From the NCBI GenBank assembly GCA_034926605.1, contig JAYFQV010000010.1, forward strand, positions 62,001 through 126,000: a stretch of DNA of 64,000 nt, read 5' to 3'. Under the pieces are notes generated by a model. It was not told where the DNA came from, made no database searches, and was given only the letters and a program-made list of their open reading frames with translations. Of the stretch, positions 1 through 6,102 are shown in pieces; the stretch's first letter is position 1, and every line of letters starts with the position of its first letter. Position numbers and translations under genes: made by a program. Source of the DNA: CALXXL01 sp034926605 (GTDB lineage: Bacteria; Verrucomicrobiota; Lentisphaeria; Victivallales; Victivallaceae).

Positions 1-107
1 CCGCCGATCACCGCCGCCCCGGAAGCGTAATTGCGGGCGCCGGGAATGATCCACAGCAGTACGAAGAAGAATATAGCGGCGGCAATATACATGGTTTTAC
101 GAATCAT
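1..107 (-). CDS. N-terminal fragment of a membrane protein, cut by the window edge
   Basis: Only the first 35 codons are present. The start is ATG at 107, with an AAGGA ribosome binding site a few bases upstream. The peptide begins MIRKTMYIAAAIFFFVLLWI and then reads PGARNYASGAAVIG: a short basic N-terminus followed by one hydrophobic helix, so this is an integral membrane protein or a signal anchor. It is transcribed divergently from a LysR regulator of CysB/YeiE type 115 bp away. In many bacteria such a regulator is paired with a YeiH-type putative sulfate exporter, and the fragment is compatible with that. This assignment is inference from context only. Confidence 0.55.
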   Translation of the reverse strand, partial: MIRKTMYIAAAIFFFVLLWIIPGARNYASGAAVIG

Positions 108-183
108 GTAAGCATCCTTTCGGTTGGTTTGCCATAAAATTTACCGCCGCTTTCAAAAAATAAAAATTATGATATATTATATA

Positions 184-205
184 TTGATAATCTTTAGTTA
201 TCGAA
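184..205. promoter_or_regulatory. Candidate LysR operator in the divergent intergenic region
   Basis: An imperfect inverted repeat, TTGATAA (184-190) and TTATCGAA (198-205), lies in the very AT-rich 115 bp between the divergent membrane-protein and LysR genes, just upstream of the LysR ribosome binding site. LysR-family proteins typically bind such dyads (T-N11-A type) and often autoregulate. The function is inferred. Confidence 0.35.
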
Positions 206-222
206 AGCGACGGAGGAATACC

Positions 223-1146
223 ATGATCGACACTGCGCTGAGAATTTTCCAGATGGCGGCCATGACCGAGAATTTCACCCGGACGGCCTCGGCGCTCCAA
301 ATGACGCAGCCGAACGTTTCGGCCCATATCCGGCGGCTCGAGAAGGAGATCGGCGCGGCGCTGTTCACCCGGGAGGGGCATAATGTGAAACTGACGCCTG
401 CCGGGAGATCGCTTTTAAAGTCGGCCGATCAGATTCTCGAACTTTCCGGGAACGCCGCGCGCCTGGCGCGCAACGCAGCGCGGGAAAACCACTGCATGAA
501 TATCGGCGCCACCATGACCGCCGGAGGGTACGTGCTTCCATTGCTGGCCGGGGAGTTCAGGCGGCGCAATCCCGGCTTCAGCTTCGGCATAACGGTGGCA
601 AACACGCAGGAGATTACCGAGCGACTGAAGAGGGGGGTGCTCGATTTCGCTTTGGTAGAAGGCCCGTTCGATTCTGATTACTTTCTCTCTCGCGAACTTT
701 TGCGAGACCGGCTGGTCATCGCCGGGCATCGTGACATGCCGCTGTTCAAAGACGGCGGCGCGGCGGATGTTTGCGAACTTATGAGACAACGCGAACCGCT
801 TGCCCTGCGCGAGAGCGGCTCCGGCACCCGCTACCATTTCGAAAATTTTCTGCGCGGCCTCGGCCGGGAGCTGAAGCCGCGCGGCGGGGTGCTGGAGCTT
901 AACTGCCCGGAGGCGATAAAGTCGCTGCTGCGCGGGAAATACGCGCTGACGGTGATCTCGGAACTGTGCATCCGGCACGAACTGGACTCCGGTGAATTCA
1001 AAGCGTGCGACTTTGCCGAGGGCGCGATCCTGCGCCCGATGCATTTCATCTATCTGCCGGACGAAAACATGAAACTTCACGAAAGTTTCATCCGGTTCTG
1101 CCGCAGGCAGGTTGCGTCCGTCCCCTCCGCCCCGGTCCATGTGTGA
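223..1146 (+). CDS. LysR-family transcriptional regulator
   Basis: A 307-residue LysR-type regulator. Residues 1-60 form the winged helix-turn-helix, with the usual pattern of an FxxxAxxxNFTRTASAL helix, the recognition segment TQPNVSAHIRRLEKEIG, and LFxR and LTPAG. From about residue 90 follows the type 2 periplasmic-binding-like effector domain (MNIGATMTAGGYVLP, then DFALVEGP). I chose ATG 223 rather than the upstream in-frame ATG at 124: GGAGG lies 7 bases before it and the HTH begins immediately. The effector domain resembles the CysB/YeiE/CysL group. It probably controls the divergent membrane gene at 1-107. It ends base-to-base against the convergent acetyltransferase, with stop codons at 1144-1146 and 1147-1149. 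Confidence 0.9.
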   Translation: MIDTALRIFQMAAMTENFTRTASALQMTQPNVSAHIRRLEKEIGAALFTREGHNVKLTPAGRSLLKSADQILELSGNAARLARNAARENHCMNIGATMTAGGYVLPLLAGEFRRRNPGFSFGITVANTQEITERLKRGVLDFALVEGPFDSDYFLSRELLRDRLVIAGHRDMPLFKDGGAADVCELMRQREPLALRESGSGTRYHFENFLRGLGRELKPRGGVLELNCPEAIKSLLRGKYALTVISELCIRHELDSGEFKACDFAEGAILRPMHFIYLPDENMKLHESFIRFCRRQVASVPSAPVHV

Positions 1147-1707
1147 CTATGGCCGCCACTCTTCCTGGAGAATGGAATACATTTTACAGTCATGGAACCT
1201 GTTGTGGGCGTAAAGGTGCTGACGAAGAACCCCTTCAAATTTCATGCCGCATTTCTGCATGACTCTTCCGGAAGCCGGGTTGTCCGTAACATGCTCGGCT
1301 TGAACCCGGTTTAGATCCAGCACTTCAAATGAGAACTTTATGACGGCGTTGAGTGCCTCCGTCATATAGCCGTTGTTCCAGTAAGGCATACCCAGCCAGT
1401 AGCCGACGCCGGTATTGGAATGGCGTTCGGACGTTCCATTAATGTCGATCAATCCGATGAAAGAATGATCTTTCCGGCGGATCGCCCATATCTGACAGTT
1501 GCCGATGGGATAGCCGGTAAGCAGCATATTCAGAAATTTACGGGTTTCATCGATATTCTTGTGGTATTCCCACAGCATATATCTGGTCAGTTCCGGCTGT
1601 TTCGCCAGATTGTACATCGGTTCGAGATCGGTCGCTTCGCACTGGCTCAGCACCAGCCGTTCGGTTTCAAGCACCGGGAACGGTATGAAATGGTCTGCAA
1701 TACTCAT
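1147..1707 (-). CDS. GNAT acetyltransferase, RimJ/RimL type
   Basis: A 186-residue protein of usual length for the RimJ/RimL branch of the GNAT superfamily, which transfers acetyl from acetyl-CoA to amino groups of proteins or small molecules. It begins FPVLETERLVLSQ, the beta-1 signature of this branch. It has the acetyl-CoA-binding region around YWLGMPYWNNGYMTEAL (about residues 103-119) and the C-terminal NPASGRVMQKCGMKFEG segment, in which an Asn and a Cys/Gly turn precede the last strands. It lies 19 bp downstream of the flavin reductase on the same strand, so the two are probably co-transcribed. The ribosome binding site is a modest AGAGAG. The substrate cannot be told from sequence. 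Confidence 0.85.
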   Translation of the reverse strand: MSIADHFIPFPVLETERLVLSQCEATDLEPMYNLAKQPELTRYMLWEYHKNIDETRKFLNMLLTGYPIGNCQIWAIRRKDHSFIGLIDINGTSERHSNTGVGYWLGMPYWNNGYMTEALNAVIKFSFEVLDLNRVQAEHVTDNPASGRVMQKCGMKFEGVLRQHLYAHNRFHDCKMYSILQEEWRP

Positions 1708-1726
1708 AATGATTCTCTCTGCCTGG

Positions 1727-2284
1727 CTAAATTTTTTCGGAGAAGTCGCCGATTTTCCCCAGATGTTCGCCTATCGCGAAATAGTTGCCGGGTGAGTACA
1801 GCACCGGGTCGATCGCCCGAAGGTCGATGAAGTCAAGCGCCATGATGTCTTCCGCCACATTCACGTTTTTTATCTCGGCGAAATAGGTTACCGCGTTTCC
1901 GACCTTTACAGCCTTGAACAACGTGCATTCGAACGACCAGCTGCCGTCGGCTATAAGCGGCACGTCGAGCACTTTCCCTCGCGCAAACGGCACTTTTTCA
2001 CTCTCGAAAAACCGTTCCTTGTGCATCGGGCTGCCGCAGGTTTCCATGAACCGCATCAGGTCTCTGGTCACCACGGTGGCGGACAACTGTCCGGTACGTT
2101 CGAAGTTGCGTCCGGTATGTTTTTCACCGGCCAGGGTCAGGATAAGGCAGGCCGGCGGTCCCAGCGTGTGGCTGACCCACGAAACCGGAGCGAAATTCTC
2201 TTTGCCGTCCTCTCCGGTGGTGCCGACCAGAAATATCTGCTGAGTGAAGAAGCCCGACGAGTTTTTAAGTATTTTATCCAGCAT
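1727..2284 (-). CDS. Flavin reductase domain protein (DIM6/NTAB family)
   Basis: A 185-residue single-domain flavin reductase-like protein. Members bind FMN in a split beta-barrel and reduce flavin with NAD(P)H, or serve as flavoproteins of unknown substrate. The sequence shows the family pattern: an early FLVGTTGEDGKENFAPVSW stretch (about residues 18-36), a central NFERTGQLSATVV segment, and a GSWSFECTLFKAVKVGN region with a C-terminal strand (about 112-130). No partner monooxygenase is nearby, so the physiological role is open. It is first of a two-gene minus-strand unit with the GNAT gene. The start has only a weak AAGG-type ribosome binding site. Confidence 0.8.
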   Translation of the reverse strand: MLDKILKNSSGFFTQQIFLVGTTGEDGKENFAPVSWVSHTLGPPACLILTLAGEKHTGRNFERTGQLSATVVTRDLMRFMETCGSPMHKERFFESEKVPFARGKVLDVPLIADGSWSFECTLFKAVKVGNAVTYFAEIKNVNVAEDIMALDFIDLRAIDPVLYSPGNYFAIGEHLGKIGDFSEKI

Positions 2285-2292
2285 ATTCAGCC

Positions 2293-2428
2293 TTTTTTGC
2301 GCATATAATGAAAAATGCGGCTTTATTGCCTTTTTTCAAATCTAAATTGCTGAAAAACGCGAAAAACACCGCAAAAAGCGTGAAAAACGCTAATTTCGCC
2401 GAAACCGGCGGCGGCGGCTTGATTTTTT
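2293..2428. other. Array of phased A/T tracts, predicted intrinsic DNA curve
   Basis: The intergenic region upstream of the fumarase promoter holds T6 at 2293-2298, A5 at 2311-2315, T6 at 2331-2336, four A5 tracts at 2353-2357, 2362-2366, 2373-2377 and 2383-2387, and T6 at 2423-2428. Most tract centres are about 10 or 20 bp apart, and the last is about 40 bp beyond, close to multiples of the helical repeat. Phased A-tracts are a known cause of intrinsic DNA bending and can stimulate promoters from upstream. The A-tract units here also look like degenerate 10-bp repeats (tgaaaaacgc occurs twice). Function is inferred. Confidence 0.5.
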
Positions 2429-2446
2429 CACTGAAGCGCTTATAAT
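2419..2446 (+). promoter_or_regulatory. Sigma70-type promoter for the fumarase operon
   Basis: TTGATT (2419-2424), 16-bp spacer, perfect TATAAT (2441-2446). Transcription would start near 2453, so the in-frame ATG at 2451 cannot be the translation start, which supports ATG 2514. The resulting leader of about 60 bases can fold a small hairpin, CCGTC-N7-GACGG. Confidence 0.6.
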
Positions 2447-2513
2447 AAAAATGCCGGAGCCGTCGAACTATGACGGCATGTCATGCTGCCGGCGTTCAGG
2501 AGCAAGCATCAAC

Positions 2514-3401
2514 ATGAAGATTGAGATCGCCAAAAACAAATCATTGGCCGACATGGTGCGCCGCATCCCGTTCCAGGAAGTGGTGGATGCGGTCACAATG
2601 TGTTGTCTGGAAGCCGCCACCATGCTGCCTTCCGATGTAATTTCAGCCATCAAAGACGCACTGAAGCGCGAAACCTCCCCGCTGGGGCGCGACTTTCTGG
2701 CCCAGTACCTCGAAAATGCCGAGATCGCGGCCGAAACCAAACTGCCGTTGTGTCAGGACACCGGGTTCGCGGTGTTTTTTGTGGAGATGGGCGCGTCGCT
2801 GGTGATTGAGGGCGGCACCATCGCCGAGGCGATCACCGCCGGTACCGCGCGCGGCTACGAACTGGGGTTCCTGCGCAAGTCGATAGTGTCCGACCCGCTG
2901 TTCAAGCGCGTTAACACCCGTACCAACACTCCGCCGATCATTCATCTGACCCAGGTTGAGGGCGACCGGCTTTCGGTGGTTCTGGCCCCCAAAGGCGGCG
3001 GCTCGGAGAATATGAGCGCGCTGAAGATGCTGACCCCGTCCGCCGGTGAGCGAGGCGTTATCGATTTCGTGGTGGAGTCGGTGGTCAAGGCAGGCGGCAA
3101 TCCGTGCCCGCCGACCATCGTCGGCGTCGGCATCGGCGGTACCTTCGAAAAGGCCGCCTTCCTTGCCAAAAAAGCACTGATCCGCCCGTTGGGAGAACCC
3201 AATCCGGATCCGGATTATGCCCGGCTGGAACGCGAAATACTGGCCGCGATCAACCGTTCCGGTGTCGGCCCGCAGGGGCTGGGCGGCGACGTTACCAGCT
3301 TCGCCGTGCATATCGAGCAGTTTCCCTGTCATATAGCGAGCCTGCCGGTGGCGGTCAATTTGAACTGTCACGCCGCGCGCCACGCCGGATTCGAACTGTG
3401 A
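2514..3401 (+). CDS. Class I fumarate hydratase (or related hydro-lyase), alpha subunit
   Basis: A 295-residue alpha subunit of a heterodimeric [4Fe-4S] fumarase/tartrate dehydratase-type enzyme, which interconverts fumarate and L-malate. The three cluster cysteines expected for the family are visible at about C80 (PLCQDTG), C198 (NPCPPT) and C285 (LNCHAARH). The GGSENMS and GVGIGGTFEKAA segments are also typical. ATG 2514 is chosen because AGGAG stands 11 bases upstream and the predicted transcript starts downstream of the alternative ATG 2451. The beta subunit gene follows after 8 bp, so the two subunits are co-translated. Fumarate is more likely than tartrate as substrate because the pair stands alone without tartrate genes, but sequence alone does not settle this. 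The cluster would make the enzyme oxygen-sensitive, which suits an anaerobe. Confidence 0.88.
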   Translation: MKIEIAKNKSLADMVRRIPFQEVVDAVTMCCLEAATMLPSDVISAIKDALKRETSPLGRDFLAQYLENAEIAAETKLPLCQDTGFAVFFVEMGASLVIEGGTIAEAITAGTARGYELGFLRKSIVSDPLFKRVNTRTNTPPIIHLTQVEGDRLSVVLAPKGGGSENMSALKMLTPSAGERGVIDFVVESVVKAGGNPCPPTIVGVGIGGTFEKAAFLAKKALIRPLGEPNPDPDYARLEREILAAINRSGVGPQGLGGDVTSFAVHIEQFPCHIASLPVAVNLNCHAARHAGFEL

Positions 3402-3409
3402 GGTACGGC

Positions 3410-3943
3410 ATGGATGTGATCGAACTACGAACTCCGGTTTCACGCGAAACCCTGAAAGATTTGAAAGCCGGAGACCGCGTCCGGCTTACCGGAACCCTTT
3501 TCACCGGCCGCGACGCGGCCCACAAACGGTTGATTGCCGCGCTGGATGCGGGCGAAACTGCGCCGGTCGATCTTGCCGGTCAGCTGATCTATTTCGTGGG
3601 GCCGTGCCCCGCGCCTCCCGGCCGCCCGGTCGGTTCGGCCGGGCCGACCACCAGCTACCGGATGGACGCTTATTCGCCGCGCCTTCTGCGCGAGGCTGGA
3701 CTGCTGGGCATGATCGGGAAGGGCGACCGTTCCGACGCGGTGATCGCGGCGATGAAGGAGACCGGCGCGGTCTACTTTGCCGCCACCGGCGGGGCCGGGG
3801 CGCTGATCGCGCTGCGTGTGAAGAAATGCGAAGTGGCCGCCTATGCCGACCTCGGCCCCGAGGCGATATACAAGATGGAGGTGGAGGATCTGCCGCTGGT
3901 GGTGGCGATCGACGCTTCCGGCAACGACCTCTACCGCCGCTGA
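3410..3943 (+). CDS. Class I fumarate hydratase (or related hydro-lyase), beta subunit
   Basis: A 177-residue beta subunit that pairs with the alpha subunit encoded 8 bp upstream. In single-chain class I fumarases this is the C-terminal domain. Recognisable features are RLTGTLFTGRDAAHKRL (about residues 26-42; the Arg-Asp-Ala-His stretch contributes to substrate binding), GPCPAPPGRPVGSAGPTTSYRMD around residues 64-86, and GKGDRSD and AATGGAGAL further on. The start ATG at 3410 follows closely on the alpha stop, and the sequence begins directly with the domain (MDVIELRTPVS). Length is normal for the split form. Confidence 0.88.
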   Translation: MDVIELRTPVSRETLKDLKAGDRVRLTGTLFTGRDAAHKRLIAALDAGETAPVDLAGQLIYFVGPCPAPPGRPVGSAGPTTSYRMDAYSPRLLREAGLLGMIGKGDRSDAVIAAMKETGAVYFAATGGAGALIALRVKKCEVAAYADLGPEAIYKMEVEDLPLVVAIDASGNDLYRR

Positions 3944-3944
3944 G

Positions 3945-4202
3945 ATGAAGGCGCGTATCATCGAAGGCATGCCGCCGCCCTCCGGCAGCCGGAGCTGGCT
4001 TGACTATTATGTGAACAGTTCCGGCGCCGGAACCGTGCTTTTGTATTGCGCGGTATGCGGCTGTCCGGAACCGCCGACGGCCGCCGCGCCGATGCGGGAG
4101 GAGTCGGGTGCGATGTTTGCGGCTCCGGTGTGTCCGCACCACGCCGTCTGCCGGGAATGGCTGGAACTTTACGACTTTGAACAGACCGCCGCCTTGAAAT
4201 AA
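3945..4202 (+). CDS. Small Cys-rich protein in the fumarase operon
   Basis: An 85-residue reading frame starting 1 base after the fumarase beta stop. It contains CAVCGC near residue 36 and CPHHAVC near residue 70, a CxxC...CxxHxxxC arrangement that could hold a zinc ion or an iron-sulfur cluster, and no membrane segment or signal peptide. I do not recognise the family. Position and tight spacing argue it is translated with the fumarase genes, and a role in cluster handling or regulation of the enzyme is possible but speculative. It is followed by the riboswitch at 4228, so the operon likely ends here. Confidence 0.55.
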   Translation: MKARIIEGMPPPSGSRSWLDYYVNSSGAGTVLLYCAVCGCPEPPTAAAPMREESGAMFAAPVCPHHAVCREWLELYDFEQTAALK

Positions 4203-4227
4203 TCCCTTCGCGGGTATAAATTATTAG

Positions 4228-4384
4228 AATTGCCGCTTCTGGTTATGGGTGAAACCGGTGAGAATCCGGTGCTGTCGCGCAACTGTGAGCCGAGGTGAAT
4301 TTTTTTTCTCCGAAGCAAGCCAGATCCCCTGGGAGCGGCCGCAACCCTGTTATTGGCGCGCACGACGCCTGAAAGGATTCGGTA
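4228..4384 (+). promoter_or_regulatory. Cobalamin-type riboswitch upstream of a pseudopilin gene
   Basis: The conserved core is clear. A P5 hairpin (ACCGG-loop-CCGGT, about 4253-4270) is followed by GCTGTCGCGCAACTGTGAG (4271-4289), the near-invariant GCTG-N-C-CGCAACTGT block of cobalamin riboswitches. A B12-box-like AAGCCAGATCCCCTG follows at 4317-4331. Closing stems are visible: GCCGC (4232-4236) with GCGGC (4335-4339), and TCTGG (4238-4242) with CCAGA (4320-4324). Between the aptamer and the ATG lies a small GGCG/CGCC hairpin. GGATTC (4375-4380), just after the ribosome binding site AAAGGA, is complementary to GAATCC in the P5/L5 arm (4262-4267), which would allow ligand-dependent masking of translation. 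The aptamer is seen in sequence; the control mode is inferred. Confidence 0.88.
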
Positions 4385-5149
4385 ATGTTCCGTAGATTCA
4401 CCCTGATCGAACTTTTGGTGGTGATAGCGATCATCGCGGTTCTGGCCGCCATGCTGTTGCCGTCACTGGGCCGCGCCCGGCAGTCGGCACTCTCCATAAG
4501 CTGCCGCAACAACCTAAAACAGCTGGCCGCCGCCAATTTGATGTATGCCGACGACAACGGCGACTTTCTGGTGCCGTATGCGTCGGACATGATGACCATG
4601 AACACCCGCCGCTGGCACGGTGTGAGCCCGTCGGCCGGCGGCTCGGCCGAATACACACAGGACGGCTGTCTTACCAAATACCTGCCCGGCGGTAAGGTGA
4701 TCCCGTGCGGAGCGTTCGCAGTGCCGGGGGACATCCAGAGCTTCGAGCGCGGTTCGGGCGGCTACGGCTACAATACGCTGGTTGGAATGCTGAGCGAGGA
4801 CTGGACCTCCGAATCGTTTTCTTCCGGCGTCAATATTTCGCGCATCGAGGCGCCGTCGAGCAAGGTTATGTTCGCCGATTCGGCGATTCCGGTGGACAGC
4901 AGTGGCAACTTCGGCAATGAGATGCTGGGGTACAGCTCTTCGATCGAGGCGCCCGGCGGCATGTGGACGATGTATCCCACCATGCACTTCCGGCATCTCG
5001 GAATGGCGAACATCTCCTACTGCGACGGCCATGTGGACGCGAAGTTCATGGTCGAATCCGCCTACGACTACGGCGAACTCTGGGATCTGGGCCACCCCTG
5101 CGCCAACAACGACATCGACCGCGCAAAGTTCTTCGCACCGTCGCCGTAG
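4385..5149 (+). CDS. Pseudopilin-type protein with prepilin N-terminus (DUF1559-like)
   Basis: A 254-residue protein beginning MFRRFTLIELLVVIAIIAVL, a textbook type IV prepilin leader and hydrophobic spine. A prepilin peptidase would cut in front of the Phe, and Glu5 of the mature protein is present. The spine runs on to LPSLGRARQSA. The globular part has LKQLAAANLMYADDNGDFL and a late HFRHLGMANISYCDGHVD segment, the H-xn-DGH signature of the large PVC-type pseudopilin family. Such proteins occur in many copies in Planctomycetes and Lentisphaerae, and their function is largely unknown. No other secretion-system gene is adjacent. Its leader is a cobalamin-type riboswitch, so expression is probably tied to B12 status. 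The start follows AAAGGA. Confidence 0.85.
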   Translation: MFRRFTLIELLVVIAIIAVLAAMLLPSLGRARQSALSISCRNNLKQLAAANLMYADDNGDFLVPYASDMMTMNTRRWHGVSPSAGGSAEYTQDGCLTKYLPGGKVIPCGAFAVPGDIQSFERGSGGYGYNTLVGMLSEDWTSESFSSGVNISRIEAPSSKVMFADSAIPVDSSGNFGNEMLGYSSSIEAPGGMWTMYPTMHFRHLGMANISYCDGHVDAKFMVESAYDYGELWDLGHPCANNDIDRAKFFAPSP

Positions 5150-5167
5150 CTTCTAACCGTAGCGCGG

Positions 5168-5482
5168 TCAGCCGGCAATGCCTTTTATCAGCAGGGCCAC
5201 GCCGAAGGACAGCATGGACAGCACAATGCCGATCATGGCCAGAAAGAACGACGTGACGACGATCACCCCGGTCAGCACCGTCGCCGTGTTGATGATGAAC
5301 ACCTTGCCGCATCTGCGGCAGAACATGGCGGTTACGGCCATCGGTTCGCCGCACACGGGGCACCTGATCATTGCCGGCATTATGCCCGGAGGAACGGGTG
5401 GCCGGGTGGCGGCGGTCTCGGGCTTGCTTTCTTTCGCCGGTTCGGATGCGGCGTTTGACTTAACTTCGGATTCGTTTCCCAT
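5168..5482 (-). CDS. Small zinc-ribbon membrane protein
   Basis: A 104-residue protein: a low-complexity, Ser/Glu/Pro-rich N-terminus to about residue 37, then a zinc ribbon of the form CPVCGxPM-x8-CRRCGKVF (about residues 42-62), then a hydrophobic stretch of some 35 residues that can form one or two membrane helices before KGIAG at the C-terminus. I start at ATG 5482 because AGGAGG stands 8 bases before it; an upstream in-frame ATG at 5503 precedes the ribosome binding site. It lies 45 bp downstream of a lipoprotein gene on the same strand and is convergent with the pseudopilin. Function unknown. Confidence 0.6.
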   Translation of the reverse strand: MGNESEVKSNAASEPAKESKPETAATRPPVPPGIMPAMIRCPVCGEPMAVTAMFCRRCGKVFIINTATVLTGVIVVTSFFLAMIGIVLSMLSFGVALLIKGIAG

Positions 5483-5527
5483 TTTCCTGTCCTCCTGAGT
5501 CAAGATATTTCCAGCTTGGTTGAGGCA

Positions 5528-5932
5528 TTACCGGTGTGGTTTGTCCACCGCGATCCCGGTGGTTTCGATGACGTCGGTCCAGACGACCCATAAGGTTCCG
5601 ATTCCGGATGAGGTGCGCTTGTGGCTGATCTGCACCACCGCGTCGGCATCGATTTTTTCAGCGAAATCTTCGAGCATCGCCTGATTGCGGATCTCGGAGA
5701 ACTTGCTTTGGAAGATATAGTAGTCGCCGGTGTTGGGGCGGGCCGGGTTGCCGCACCACAGCGGGATGCAGTCGAACAGGTAATAGCAGGTGTTTTCACC
5801 GCGCAGATAAGCCACCACTTTCGAACCGTCTTCAAGGGTCGTCGGCTTAGTCGGACGGGTGGGTATGACCGTGCTGGTACGGCAGCCGGCTGCGAGCATG
5901 GCGAACAGCAGAATCGTTGCAAATTTTTTCAT
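5528..5932 (-). CDS. Small lipoprotein of unknown function
   Basis: A 134-residue lipoprotein precursor: basic N-terminus MKKFATILLFAML, hydrophobic core, then the lipobox LAAGC with the lipidated Cys near residue 17. The mature part has TYYLFD-like features (CYYLFDCIPLWCGNP) and a C-terminal DADAVVQISHKRTSSGIG segment that resembles small outer-membrane-associated lipoproteins of unknown role. Two adjacent ATGs exist, at 5935 and 5932. The second has the better 7-base distance from AAGGAG and gives a standard signal sequence. It probably forms a pair with the zinc-ribbon membrane protein downstream. Confidence 0.65.
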   Translation of the reverse strand: MKKFATILLFAMLAAGCRTSTVIPTRPTKPTTLEDGSKVVAYLRGENTCYYLFDCIPLWCGNPARPNTGDYYIFQSKFSEIRNQAMLEDFAEKIDADAVVQISHKRTSSGIGTLWVVWTDVIETTGIAVDKPHR

Positions 5933-6023
5933 CATCGCACTCCTTATACCCGCAAATATAGCATAAAACCGGCGGCACGCCACCCGCGCGCGGGAAAATC
6001 ACGCAAAAAATAGCGCATTCGTG

Positions 6024-6052
6024 TTTAAATAAAGAGGTTCGAGGTGTATATT
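6024..6052 (+). promoter_or_regulatory. Candidate promoter for valS
   Basis: TTTAAA (6024-6029), 17-bp spacer, TATATT (6047-6052), in the AT-rich 167 bp between the divergent lipoprotein gene and valS. No T-box leader is visible; the leader would be only about 45 bases. Confidence 0.4.
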
Positions 6053-6102
6053 ACTTTGAAATATTACATAAAGAACATCGATACAGGAGCGCGATCATAA
6101 TC

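Noticed and set aside
124..222. Longer LysR start at ATG 124
   Set aside because: The added 33 residues come from AT-rich intergenic DNA with the operator dyad, and the GGAGG site serves ATG 223.
2451..2513. Longer N-terminus for the fumarase alpha subunit from ATG 2451
   Set aside because: The TATAAT box ends at 2446, so that ATG would be at or before the transcript start, and no ribosome binding site precedes it. AGGAG fits ATG 2514.
6001..6102. T-box leader for valS
   Set aside because: The leader is too short and lacks the T-box sequence and terminator stem.
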